64,000 nucleotides of DNA from Viridothelium virens. Taxonomy: Eukaryota; Ascomycota; Dothideomycetes; Trypetheliales; Trypetheliaceae. The first letter of the stretch is position 1, and every line of letters starts with the position of its first letter. A program made the translations under genes and the position numbers. Shown piece after piece: positions 11,715 to 23,828 of this stretch. The notes under the pieces were generated by a model. It saw only the letters and a list, made by a program, of their open reading frames with translations, did not search any database and was not told the DNA's origin. The DNA lies in contig ML991848.1 of assembly GCA_010094025.1 (NCBI GenBank), forward strand, positions 62,001 to 126,000, given 5' to 3'.

Positions 11715-11949
11715 CTAACGGATGGCGCAAAACATGCCGCGCAGGGACGGCTCGGATTAAAGTACGAACAGAACTATCATGGCAATGTTTTCAAAGCGCT
11801 TCAATCCTGAGAGACGTCATCGCGCATGTCTCGAATCCATGGATATTCAATTCTGCCAAGTGGGGTTGTATATCTAGGAGGCTTTCTGCTCTTTCGCTCT
11901 CCTTCTCCTACTAAAACTAATAGAGATTACCGCGTCTGATCTTGCCACC

Positions 11950-12968
11950 ATGTCGAAAATAGACGTTCACCATCACTTTTACCCGCAAGCTATGGTGGCA
12001 GGTGAGTTATGCACAGTTCCGTGCCCCACCTAGAGAATATTCCGCTGACGTGACTCCCGACAGCTATTGAGAGGGCCGGTGGTGATCCCTCTGGATGGTA
12101 CATTCCGCCATGGACTCTGGAGCTGGATGCAGAGATCGGCAGTCTCATAGGTCTGAAGACTACAATTCTCTCCGTTACAGCTCCTGGACCTGTCATCGAG
12201 AAAGATTCTGCCAGAGCAGCCGCTTTGGCTCGCGAATGCAATGAACATGCTGCTGGGATACGGGACCAAAAGCCATCAGAATATGGCTTCTTCGCCTCTT
12301 TACCGTCTCTTTTCGATACAAAGTTGGTCCTGGAGGAACTTGCCTACGCGTTCGATGTCCTGAAGGCTGACGGGGTAACACTCTATACACGATACGGCTC
12401 AGGTCACGCCTACCTCGGCCATGAGGCCTTTAAACCGATCTGGACGGCGTTAAACGATCGGCATGCCGTGGTCTTCATCCATCCTACCCATCCCGTTGAT
12501 ACTCAATTAACCAATCCGTGGCTGGTACAGCCTCTCTTTGACTATCCCCATGAGACTGGTCGCACTGCCATGGACATCATCACTGGCGGCGTTATCCGCG
12601 ATTTTCCTCAGTGCAAGATCATTCTCTCTCATGCAGGAGGGACTTTGCCTTATCTTGTCTATCGCGCGGCAACCTTGCTACCGCTGATGCCCCAGCCAGT
12701 AGGCCTCAGTCGAGAACAAGTCATAGAACAAGCGAGGGAATTTTACTTTGATACAGCCATCTCCGCGAACCCAATAACGCTGAAAGCGCTTTTCGAATTT
12801 GCCAAACCAGGCCACGTTCTTTTTGGTTCGGATTTTCCGAATGCACCCAACGATGCTATTACGTACTTCACCCAGCAATTGGACACGTATCCGCTTTCTG
12901 AAGGTGGCCATAGAGAGGTAGAATCTGAGGCAGCATTAGAGTTGTTCCCGCGACTCAAACATGGCTAG
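11950..12968 (+). CDS. Amidohydrolase-family decarboxylase (ACMSD / 6-methylsalicylate decarboxylase type)
   Basis: Exons 11950-12001 and 12064-12968 (62-nt GTGAGT...CAG intron) give 318 residues, the usual length for the family. The ATG sits in a good Kozak context (GCCACCATG). The N-terminus [10 protein letters not shown] carries the HxH metal ligands. Later metal or catalytic positions are the histidines of FIHPTHP and [13 protein letters not shown] and the aspartate of [10 protein letters not shown]. The family decarboxylates aromatic or aminomuconic acids with a bound divalent metal in the cytosol; PatG of patulin synthesis (6-methylsalicylate to m-cresol) is a member. It lies 740 bp upstream of a co-oriented P450 and near a Zn2Cys6 regulator, as in aromatic-polyketide tailoring or salicylate-type degradation sets. 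The substrate is not determined by the sequence; the PatG-like role is inference. Nothing appears truncated. Confidence 0.85.
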
Positions 12969-13707
12969 TCTAGTGGAAAGCAGAGCGTGTCGTTCGATCA
13001 GCTATTCAATGGACTTTGTGAGGCAATGATTGGCAATGTCTTGTCTTAGATCTACAATTGAACGCATTTACGTGCTGCAAGTCGCCATCTTTCAGAGAGA
13101 GACATACAAATTTAGGATGACCTCTTGACAGCAGCACGAAGTACTTCCGACAAACTAAACATCAGTCGCGCCAGGACATAAAGCTCAGCGCATTGGATAC
13201 GATAAGCCTGCAGGCTCGGGTGACTCGGCAAAGCGTCAGCATTGCAGATCACCGATGTCTGCTCGAGCAGAACTGAAACGGGTACGATTTGCTGTATTAT
13301 CTCACTATAATTCCTGTTCCTCTGGAATAGGGCTGAGTGGTGTGGGTGGTCTTGCAGCAAGACAAGGATTTTTCAGTGCAGGTGCATGAATGTAGGCAAA
13401 GTGGTTGGCTCAAATCCCTCGTCACTGACTTAACGTTTGACAGGCTGCAAAAGAGGGGTTACATTCAGCGTCCGCCGCTCTATTATATCAATCGCACTTG
13501 CTCGTATCATTCCCGTAGCCTTCGAGCTTACTTCACTCTCTGGTAAAATCCTGTCCTGGGAGGGTTGTATGGAACTTGAACGCTATCTCTCATGTCCAGA
13601 AAGATATGTGAGAGATACTCAATTGTCCCGACTGCTTTCTTCCACTCTGACCTGCTGTCCAGTCCTCTTTGGGTTATCAACGAGGAAACCGGAACAACTT
13701 CTTCAAG
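12969..13707. other. Intergenic, probable P450 promoter
   Basis: About 740 bases between two co-oriented genes. No coding sequence was recognised and only short frames are present. Confidence 0.45.
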
Positions 13708-15507
13708 ATGTCGAGTTCAGCTGTTGTGCCTCTGATATCCCTTGCCGTATTCTGTGGAGTGTTGATATATGGCGCTCTCACAAACGGTCACCGAAGCCGT
13801 AACATGCCTCCTGGTATAGGCAATTACTACTCTTTCCTTTTTGCAGACAAGTAATTCGCAGCAGGTCCGCCAACTCTTCCATTCATCGGAAATGCACTTC
13901 AGATCCCGACCAAATATGCGCACTTCAAGTAAGGACTCTTCTACATTGCAACGGAGTCGATTGTCTAATTTCTTCATGGCCAGATTCACAGAATGGGCCC
14001 GGACCTATGGGGGCATGTACATGCTCAAGGTCGGAAACAGTAACATTGCTGTCATTACCGACCGACGGATAGTCAAGGAAGCTGTCGATCGTAAGAGTGG
14101 CATTTATAGCCATCGTCCGACGTCGTACGTTTCGCATGACCTCGTTACGAAAGGAGATCACTTACTAGTGATGTATTACGGAAATCAATGGAGGGCTTTC
14201 CGGAGATTAATGCACCAACATCTGATGGAGTCGGTGGTAGAAAGTGAACATATTAACATCGTCAATGCCGAGGCTTCTAAATTAGTTCGTGATTACCTAC
14301 ACGATCCTCAAAACCACATGCTTCATCCAAAACGCTTCAGTCATAGCATCGCTAATTCCATTGGTATGTTCCTGCAATTCCGAGACTAAATGAAAGGGCT
14401 AACCGAAGCCACAGTATATGGCATTCGTACCGCAACTATCCGAGGCTCCTATATGAAACGGCTGTATGATCTCATGGAAATGTGGTCCGAGCTTATGGAA
14501 ACCGGAGCGACGCCTCCTGTTGATGTCTTTCCATGGCTAAAGTTTCTACCCCAATGGATGTTCGGCAACTACGTGGACCGTGCCAAGAGTGTCGGGCGCC
14601 AGATGGAGACTCTTTACGACGATATCTTGAATAAAGTTGTCCAGCGTCGGGAGAGTGGTCACCGATTAGGTACATTCATGGACCAGGTACTCGATAGTCA
14701 AGAAAAGTATCAGCTATCTTGGCACCAGCTGTGCTTCATCGGTGGGATTCTTATGGAAGGTGGCTCTGACACGACTGCCACCCTTCTACTTGCTATCGTG
14801 CAAGCATTGACGCTCAACCCGGAAGTCCAGCGTAAAGCTCATGCCGAGATTGATGAGGTTGTAGGCCACGACCGCTCACCTACTTGGGAGGATTTTGCAC
14901 GACTTCAGTACATCAATATGATCGTGAAGGAGGGTCATCGGTGGCGGCCGATTCTACCACTTTGCTTTCCCCATGCTGTTGGTCAAGGTAAGTCTGACTC
15001 AAATCTTGAGAAGATTTAGAGAGCAATACTAATTTTTTTTCGTCAACAGATGACTGGATCGATGGAAAATTCCTGCCTAAGGGAACTTCCGTAATCATCA
15101 ACGCTTGGGGCATGCATATGGATCCATCGCAGCACCGCGATCCAGACGCGTTCATTCCCGAGCGATACGAGTCCCACTCGTCGCTTGCTCCAGAATATGC
15201 GGCAGGGAAATGGGAAGAACGAGATCACTATGGTTATGGTGTTGGACGGCGCATCTGTCCGGGCATCCATCTCGCCGAACGAGTCTTGTTTTTGGCTGTC
15301 GCTAAGCTGCTTTGGGCATTTCGCTTTGAGCGCGGCGAAGGCCCCATGGACTCGGATTGTACGACTGGATATCATCACGGATTGGTTTATGCTGCCAAGG
15401 ACTACGATTTAAAGACCGTTCTTCGCAGTGATACAATCCGCGAGACACTCGAGCGGGAGCATGAGAGGGCGCAGAGAGATGTATTTTCGCGATTTAGTGA
15501 GGATTGA
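13708..15507 (+). CDS. Cytochrome P450 monooxygenase (CYP619-like)
   Basis: Five exons (13708-13813, 13865-13928, 13984-14363, 14415-14987, 15050-15507) join in frame to 526 residues; the four introns are 51-62 nt with GT-AG ends. The N-terminal ER anchor is VVPLISLAVFCGVLIYGAL, followed by the proline hinge PPGPPTLPFIGNA. The I-helix oxygen motif is EGGSDTTA. The ExxR motif is EGHR, and the haem loop is YGYGVGRRICPG with Cys444 as the haem ligand. The arrangement and wording resemble the CYP619 family (PatH/PatI, hydroxylases of m-cresol and m-hydroxybenzyl alcohol), but that subfamily call is from memory. Position just downstream of the PatG-type decarboxylase supports hydroxylation of its phenolic product. 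All catalytic residues are present, and a P450 reductase elsewhere would supply electrons. Confidence 0.88.
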
Positions 15508-15964
15508 CTGTTTGGGCGCCTCGTCTCCTCTCATGCAGAACGGTAGTGGAATACGGTCGTATCCTGACGCTCAATTGCAATGCTTGTCCCTGTTGGAATA
15601 AGAAGCAGATGACAAATAGCTAAGACATCGAGATCTAGGTTAGATATCTATCCATTCTATATCTGTGATCTTGTCTGGATAAGAGAATGCGTGCTGATAG
15701 GTCCGCCTGTCTATTGAAGTCATGAGAATGAGTGCGTCGCCTTGACAAAAACACCAGTCAGGATACGCGTTTCGAATGAATGAAGGACAAAAAGTCGCCT
15801 TCAACGCAAAAGACGCCAACCATGCCAAAGAACCGTTGTGGTCGCTTATAGCTTGAGTCGGCCAAAGAAGTCCTTGTGTTTGCTCAAACTCGCTAATCAG
15901 GTCTAATCTGCAAGGAAATAGATCTCACTCGTAGCCACAGACTCTGTCCTCTATGTCTAAAAGG
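15508..15964. other. Convergent spacer
   Basis: About 460 bases between the 3' ends of the P450 and the Zn2Cys6 gene. No gene or repeat was recognised. Confidence 0.45.
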
Positions 15965-18417
15965 TCATGGATACATGGCAGACTGGGGCCATCTGTCGAC
16001 GGGGTGGCTGTTGTTATGCATCCAAGCCGTGTCGGGTGACATGAACATGTTGGAATTCACGACCATGTTCATGTGGTTTGATACGGATTCGATTGCGGCG
16101 GTAGACGCACCCGCTGGTTGCAGCGGTGACGACATGTCAAGCTTCTCGAAGGGAGTGCCCAGACCTGAGCTCTGAGGTCTGCCCATTTGATTTGAGTCGA
16201 TAATCTGAAGGTCGTTCGAGGCTGCTGAGACCATTTGCGAAGAGTCTCTAGGGCTTGGCATCGTCGTCGGGATTGATTGCGGTGAAGGCAATGATGATCG
16301 TGGTGAACGCCAATTCAAGAGACTTTCACGGCACCGACTGGCCAACACCTCTGCAATGTCACTGATTTTCTGAATGATTGCGATCCCGGTGCTTGCCGAA
16401 GCAAAATTTCTGCTTAATAGTTCGAGGGTTTTCATGGCGGGCTCGATCGCCTTGCGGGCCGAGGGACTGACTGGGCCGAGGGGATTTGCGATGATGAATC
16501 CAAGCATGATGATAACCGCATTCCATTGGAATTGAAACACTTGGCGCCATCCTGTGAGGATGTCTGTTTCAGATAGCACCTGGTGGACAATGAAAGTGGT
16601 TGCAATAGCGTGGTTCAGGCAAGTGATATTGTGGCTGTCTGACAGTGGAGTTATGGATGAAAAATGCGGAGGGAATCGGATAAAGGGCCGGTAAAGGCAC
16701 ATTGCAAAATTATGATAGAGAAGTTCTAGAAGGATGATTTGCCGCTGAAGCCATAGAGGTCTGTGGGGATCAATGGTCCGCTTTACTTGACCAACAGAAA
16801 ATGGAGCTACTGCTCCTCTGCTAGAGTGCATGAAGCATGGAGGAAGATGTTGTGCCCAGTCGTGAACTACTTGGATTTCGTGGCGGAGAAATATTGCTAA
16901 AACTTCGGTACTCTGGGGATCTGCATAAATGTCGTTCAAATTGTTGGCGTTGATGACTTCACTGCATTTATCCTGAAAGGCTGTGTGTACGCTCCGTACT
17001 GCACAGGTTAGTTTAATAGTCTGTACGTGGAAAGTTAACCAGCTAACTTCATCATCGTGAGACAGGAGCTTGGTAGTGGACATCAGCTCCTGCTCTAAGC
17101 TGTCGGTCGGAAGATCACAGCTCACATCCGACAGGCGGATGAGCGGCGGCTGTCCTGTGCACACCGAGATTTCACTGTCGAGGGAGAGCAAGGTCCACCA
17201 GATGCGCCTTTGTAAGTGCTGGGTTCCTACAGACAGATCCTTTGATGGCTCCATATGAAGACCCAGCACATGTGCGATCCTAATGGCAACTGTAAGGGTG
17301 ATATGTGCCGAATTCAAGCAAGACGCATTACAAAGGTATATCACGGAAAAGATATAGCTCTGTAAGGTCCTGACAGAAGGATTTTCAATTTCGTCCGACA
17401 AAAGTTCCTGGCATCTGGAGTAGTACCAATGTCCGGCGACGCTAGCATCATTGCTACCGAATACTCTTCCGGTTTCTTGATTCTGTTCGGAGGAGTCTAG
17501 GAAGGTAGCACCATATTGCATGCAGATAGCGAGAAGGATGTCCACCAAGGCGGATGGGCGCCGTTTCGTTCGCCCGTTGGCTGATGAGTTTAGCCATAAG
17601 GAATAGTAATGCTCCCAAAAGGCCGACTCGGCGAGAATGGGATGAATGCAATGGAAGGACTGCCAGAGCAGATTTAAGAAATTGCTTTCTTGAGACTGAG
17701 AGTAACCTTCGACCCCCTCAGTACTTGTGCGGCTATACTGGACAGAAGTCACGTCACTTTCTCGGGACTGCGGTGGATACGGGAGACTCGAGAGGTTTGA
17801 GCTGGTGGCGTTCGGCTCCAATAAGGATTCAGGGAAGGAATGGCCAAGAGTCTCCTCTATGTATCGACACATTCGCGTATTGAAATAGGTAGTCGACGGA
17901 GGTCCCCAATTACTGGTGCTCCCCTCCAGGATAGTTCTTTGACGAACTTCCTCCCATGGTCTTTTGGAGTTCAGCAGTTCCACGCGAGCAGCTTCATCAA
18001 GTTTGCCTGAGGTGGTGAAAACCGAGTTCTGGGGCTGTCTGTTTTCCGTCTCCGTTTTCGACCGTTCCTCAAGTTCCCTCACTCGTTGTCTCAACCTCTC
18101 GATCTCTCTAGGTCAAAAGACGTTAGGGATTTGCATTTCTAGGAGCGATACTTTGGCTTGAAATCGATCCAGAAAATTGCTTACCGGTTCGCTGCTGGGA
18201 GAGAGGCTGCAGGCAACGAGTCAAAATTGCTGCAACGGCCGCCTCGACTCCGACAATTCGTACACGGCTGAAGATCGTCGCATTTGATGCGGCTCAGGCG
18301 GCACCAATCACAAGCTCGAGTATCTTGAATCCGCTTAGGCCGCATTGGAGCCGCAGTGTGATCATTGACGTGTTGAGAATACCCCGCGTTTCCGTTTGTC
18401 GAAAAGGTGGTGAACAT
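15965..18417 (-). CDS. Zn2Cys6 transcription factor with fungal_trans domain
   Basis: Exons 18417-18185 and 18107-15965 (77-nt intron) give 791 residues. The zinc cluster is complete at residues 36-62: C-x2-C-x6-C-x5-C-x2-C-x6-C ([13 protein letters not shown] ... [11 protein letters not shown]). It is followed across the intron by a heptad-type dimerisation helix ([15 protein letters not shown]). The middle region (about 190-480) matches the fungal-specific regulatory domain, with [19 protein letters not shown] and [21 protein letters not shown] Ser/Pro/Gln-rich tail may be the activation region. It is convergent with the P450 and the nearest regulator to the decarboxylase-P450 pair, so a pathway-specific role is plausible but unproven. 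A binuclear-cluster protein of this kind would bind CGG half-sites as a dimer in the nucleus. Confidence 0.9.
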
Positions 18418-20425
18418 GATTCGGTGATTCTATGACGATTAGCAGCAATGAGCTAAGATCGTCTGACGATTGACGAGACACATTGTAGTGGAGATATATA
18501 TCTCGTGTGGCTGACCGCAAGATCATGCACTACAGTTTGGTATCTCAGAAGGTCACGGCAAGATGGCATAAGAGCCGCGTGGAAGCGACAGTAGGAAGCA
18601 AACCTAAACACTGACCAAAGCTGTAGAGACGGTCGAAGAGATGCAAGTCTTCCACATCAGATGTCGGAGAAACGCATGCTCGTCGGGGTCGAGCCAGATG
18701 AGAAGGACTCCTCGAATACTTATGGCGAATCATGTCCAAAGGATTCAGCCTGAGTCAAGCAAAGTCCTCATCGAGTCAGTGACCAAACCATCTTTGGGCA
18801 ATAGTGCCAGCCAGGTCAAGACAACGATGCGAAGGATGCCGCAGACTACCGACGCGGAAGACGGGTTTGAGAGATGCGTTCGAGTTCGCAGTTCGTTCCA
18901 CGAACCTGGCTTATCTAGTCCCATATGCAGCCTCATTATCACGGCCATGACATAGCTCTGATTCAACATGATCGTGTTGTGGCAAACAGCCAAGGGGACC
19001 CGCGTAACTATATGGTTCATGATTGCTTTTTGAGGGTGACGTGAGAAGGCAGCAGGTTTGGTGGGCAGTCATTGGTTAGTGTGGTGTGGACGACATTTGA
19101 CCATTTGATGACCGAGAGGCGGGACGGCACTCTCCCGCCGTCAGCGCTAAGCGAAAGTGCCGATGCATACACGCATACACGTACACCGTACGGAGGCACA
19201 TCCTGTCCCACCCCCACCCCGACGCAGGACTACCTCGTAGAGTAATCATCCCCGGGCTTCGACCCATCTATCCACTTCTTTATGTGGAAGATGCTTATTT
19301 CCATCGGATTTGTGTCTTCTTGGCACAATTACTAGCTGGAAGAGCGGCGAAGCTAAGCATCCACCAAGCCCTGGCCATACGGCTCGGGCCGGCGGCGTAC
19401 AAATAGAAACCCCAAAATCGTGAAAATAGTGCTTGGCTTGAGAGCGACTTCAGACGGTGGACGGCTACCTAGTGTGCGGGCTACCAATTAGCCCTGCGAC
19501 AAGAACCTCGGTGGTCCAGAATTGATCGGAGAAGACGAACTAACTATTACGTAGGTGACCACCTCGCGCAACCTACCACCTCAACGGTAAGCTAGCTCTC
19601 GACCATCCAATTGTTGCACTTGCAGTACTCCGTAATTAGCGAGGAGCTGGGGGCCACTCTTCTTGGAACATGCTAATCTCCATCCCGGGTATCAGCCATT
19701 CCACCCATCCGATAATGTTGCGGCGTCTATACGGGCCAGACCGGAGAGGTGGGGCAGAGAGATAGATAGCCGTGGCGAATCCCTCAGTTCTCGCATCTTG
19801 ACTAAACGTTGAGCAGGACACAGGTGCGCGATATTAGCAGGTCAATATCGTAGAGGCTCTCCCAACCGGGAATAACGTCAGCCATCTCACCCCTACCAAG
19901 GGTGCTAGAGCCGCTGAACCCGGCACTGGGCAGGAAGTGGACTCGGACTGCTCCGACAGCTGAAGATCGAAGATCGTCGGGATTACCGCAAGAGGACTCC
20001 CGACTTGAACTGAGCGGAATCACTGCGCCAGATTAATCACGCTCTATGGTAGCCCTCAGTGCATCCTTGAATAGGGACTTACTTGGGTCCTATTCTTGAT
20101 CACTTTGACCTTTGGAAAGATCGCTGGATTTTTGTTGCCATTTCTTGGTTCTTTGGAAGATCGGCATCAGGGGAACAAAATTATGGGCGACCCCTACACC
20201 CCTACTCTGACGATCATATCCTTCGGCTCTAATTCCGTCGACCTATCCCTGCCCTAGTGCGGCCTTTTGCGCACGAACCAGTACCTGTATGGGATAAGCT
20301 CACGCAGTCTTATTAGTGTAGTATCTTATGCATGTCTAACCTCCATCCAAGCCTCTCCACTTATACTTAGCTAACGCAATCATCCTTCTACTCTGCATCT
20401 ATTATTTCTTCAAGATACACGCGCT
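18418..20425. other. Long gene-poor stretch
   Basis: About 2 kb in which I can support no gene. Around 19680-19900 (minus) two fragments have similar wording (GWVEWLIPGMEIS and GEMADVIPGWESLYDID), hinting at a diverged internal repeat or an old duplicated segment, too weak to name. The promoter of the Zn2Cys6 gene must lie near 18420-18900. Confidence 0.35.
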
Positions 20426-20737
20426 TTAATACTCCATCGTGCTCGACCCTGTTCCACAAGTATCGACAGTGTCTTCATCAAAAAAGGCTTGCACGAGCCA
20501 GGCAATAGCAGCAGGCACTTTGCTTTCCGAGGGGACGGCAAAGACTTTGGTCATTGACGAATCAGTGCAACGCTTCTCATAGTAGTACCGCCGTTCTGCA
20601 ACGTTGATAATCAAGTCTAGGGTATAAAGATCCACCTATCCGGGCTCCGCCCCCATCTACCAGATCAGTTGTACCACCCTTTACCTCCACTGTCCTTAAC
20701 CAAGTCCGGAGATCATTCGCCAAGGTGAACACTATGG
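20426..20737 (-). other. Coding-like segment, unrecognised (exon or gene remnant)
   Basis: A 69-codon frame (20635-20426) has strongly protein-like composition and ends in a stop (RYYYEKRCTDSSMTKVFAVP, VPAAIAWLVQAFFDED). It has no ATG. Immediately upstream in another frame is a second coding-like segment (FTLANDLRTWLRTVEVKGGT). A splice acceptor (GGATAG) sits at the boundary, but the frames do not join simply. Either the 3' exon of an undefined gene or a frameshifted remnant. Family unknown. Confidence 0.25.
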
Positions 20738-21707
20738 TGATTCAACTCAGCTGCCCAGTACCATCAGCTTGCGGCTAGATCAATCCTTGGGTCTCCCCAG
20801 GTCTCTGCTTTGGGATTCAGAGCTGCAGAGATCGCATCTTGCTACTTATCCTTTTTTTTTTTTTTTTCCCGCTTATGCTCCTCAACTGCGTATGCCAGAG
20901 TCAGAGCTACCTCGATTTCGCGTTCTACTGGTTCCTCTACTACTGCCTATCATAGCCGCCATCTCATGCCGAATCTGCATAGTCCTCTCTGAACGAGTCG
21001 CACTATAGATGTAACATCGTCTATGAAATTGCAACCGGCCATGTACCAGAAGCACGGACGTAGTTTCGCAGAGGTATCTCAGATGCTCCTGATGATTTCT
21101 CCTTCCTAATCACGATGGACACTGAAATCTACTCGAAGGCACTGTGTTGAATGATTGTTGCTGAATCTCCACGTTGGCTTGAGACTTCTCACAAGCCTTG
21201 TTCAGTGGATTGATGTTGGGTCTGTCCGGAACAATCGATTACAATTGCCTGCATTGTCTAAGTAGATCGTACATGTCTTCGCTTACCGATCCTGCAGGGA
21301 AAAATTCAGGTAGTGTGAGTTTCTAAAGTAAGGAGTGGAGACAGCGCCACTCTGACCAACAAGAGTCTTCTGGTCGATAAAATTGCTTCTGACCAGGGTT
21401 CCCAAAAATCAGCCAATCGCCCTCAAATCTGATTCACGCTACCGGCCAATGGATTCGGTGGGATTGGCAATTGCTATAAAGGGCTCTGGCTGTATTAGCA
21501 CTTCCCAAACGGGATATTCTTTGACCATTATTTGGCCGTGTGATGGCTAAACATCCTCGTGTGGCTTCATCTGCCATTGAAACAGAACCCCCAATAGAAA
21601 CCAGTCTCCATATTTATCTTCTGTTGAATACAAAGAAGCCCACAAGCTTCACTGCTCATCAAAGTCAGCTACCTTTATGCTGAAAGACTAACACAAACAA
21701 GCAGGGC
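20738..21707. other. Intergenic, nothing recognised
   Basis: About 970 bases including a T-run near 20852-20868. No gene or repeat was recognised. Confidence 0.4.
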
Positions 21708-23790
21708 TCACCGACGAATCTGCCTGACTTCTCTCTCATGCACCCTCGAACCGCATTTTGGACAATGTTCTGACTTCTGATCCTGATAAAAGAGCAAGCT
21801 CATGTTGGTACTCATTTCAGGGTGGAAAACAATTCGAATAGGACGCTTTTTGTGCAATGACCGTCCTATTGAAGGTGCCATTGAGAACATAGAATCCGTC
21901 CTCAGCCTTGGCAAGTCCAGGAACCTCTGAGAACTCCGTTCTACGTTACCTCATACTGTTCCCAGGTGTCGACCCAAATCATCTGGATCGGTAAGATTCG
22001 ACAGTGAGCATCTTCAAATATTAGCAGCTTTTCAAGCACCACTTGCGCAGGCATCCGTAGATATCCAAGAGCCGTATCAAAAACCCGGAGGTTTGGAAAA
22101 TATTACAAAGCCCACGAGCGATTGAAGATCGGTCCAACCACACGCAATTGTCGGCAAGATCGTCAGTCGCAAGAGAGCAGCCCTAGCTCCACCCTAGTCA
22201 ATGATTGACCTTGTATTTTCAGAGCCTCTTGTACGTCCTTTTGTGCCTCTGGAGCAATGACATGCCCCATTGTCGATAGCACGATGTTCAGAGATGCTGT
22301 ATGAGATTGAAGCTGTATCTCAAACTTTCGCACATAATCCTTGCTGTACAATGTCCACTGGATCTTGCGTGAGCTGTCCTTGATCCTTTAGCGTGTGCAC
22401 ATGAGACGTCGCATTCTTCAAGAAGTCTAATATCATGCACTCGCAATTAGAAGCAATGCCGTTTAGAGCTGTTTTAAGTCCAGTTTCATCACTCTGACAT
22501 TTTGCACATGAGCCGGAGCGAGCTTGAGGCTATCTAGCTCGCAGATGACATCTTGGTGCTCCTTCGCACCGTCAGTATTGCCCTTCAGAACAGTAATGAT
22601 GGTACTGGTGGTCTCTATGAATGCAATGAAGTCCCTTCTTGATATTTTTAGAAGAATGGGGATGTTGCTTGTGGCTCAGTCTTATCCGTTTATATATAGG
22701 AAATCCTTGCGGTCCTATTTGAATGCTTCCGGAGCAATCTGAAAACAATTGACGAGGCATTGTACAGATTTAATGAATACTTGGCAGGTCTATGAGGTCT
22801 TGACAAGGAATGTGAACCATCGCCTACGGAAGGGAATTGTAAGAAGGCTGTCATGCAGCGGCCTCAGCCACAACCATTTTTCAGCCTTGGCACATCATCT
22901 CGAAAGCCTCAACGTCTTCGTCTGCTGCAGACAAAGCGGGGTAGACTGTCAATACATCGCCAGTGAGTAGGCTTAAGTGTTTTGGAATGTACAACTCCCA
23001 ATCGCGATGTGTTGGATGATCTGAATTCTTTAACCCCTATCTTCGAGTCTCATTAGAGCTTATTGATGGTCAGTAGACAAGGGCATCACAGTCGCCAGTT
23101 CTTTAGCGGCGAAATTCTTTTGCACTGGCCTTGTCACACCTGTGGTCAATTGGAGAGGTTTACATCGAGCTCGATTGACAAATATTTTCTTGGCACCCGT
23201 CAGCATGATGCCTGTGTTTGTCTGTGATCTCATTTTGTCAATGCCCTCATCGTCGATGAAGACTTGCGAACAAAAAATAGCCTCCCTTGGCGAACATACT
23301 CCACAGCAACACTCTCTATCGGGTCAGCTTAGATAAGCTCTGGTTCCTCGATCCAATGATAGGATGCAAGCTGCTCTTACTCATGCATTGCGAATTCGTG
23401 CCAAGAGCACAATCGTTACATTTGTGCGTTGTAAATACCAAGATGGTACCGATGAGCCACGATGATTCATCCTCACTATGCCTTTCTGGGAAGCGCCTCT
23501 AGGGTTTGTTCAGAACTCATTCTGAATCATCGTAGGCCACGTAGCAGAATTGAAGGATGGGGAGGACGTGGAAATGCTTAAATATCATTGTAGATAGTCC
23601 ATAGAATCGAAAATGAATGAAACGAGCCATGAGCACATCACGTTGCGTACGAAGCTGAGGCAAGTCCGCCCCGTTTTCACCAAAGTTAAAAGCAAGCCAA
23701 TGAAGAGAAGATTTGCCGATCTGAAGGCGCTCACTAAATGCGCTTGATGCTGTGCAAGAGTCGACATCGACTGACACTTTACAAAACCCA
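21708..23790 (-). pseudogene. Degraded gene resembling a fungal STAND/ankyrin-type N-terminal region
   Basis: Short minus-strand frames follow one another in a consistent direction. Segments such as KFEIQLQSHTASLNIVLSTM and APEAQKDVQEALKIQGQSL (22163-22351), and a coding-like piece near 22480-22560 (ECMILDFLKNATSHVH), resemble the helical N-terminal domain found before NACHT or ankyrin regions in many fungal proteins. A later piece (21708-21914) contains RIVFHPEMSTNMSLLFYQDQ and a CPKCGS zinc-ribbon-like motif. No frame exceeds about 90 codons, and stops interrupt all of them. I read this as a decayed host gene. The family call is tentative. Confidence 0.33.
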
Positions 23791-23828
23791 AATCGCTGCC
23801 TGTTTCGATAAGAGACCAGAGACTAACA

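Noticed and set aside
11950-18417. Full patulin-type or 6-methylsalicylate biosynthetic cluster
   Set aside because: No polyketide synthase, transporter or further PatA-PatO-like genes are visible in the flanks; only two enzymes and a regulator support the idea.
18418-23828. Retroelement or other large transposon in the gene-poor stretch
   Set aside because: No terminal repeats, reverse transcriptase or transposase motif could be seen.
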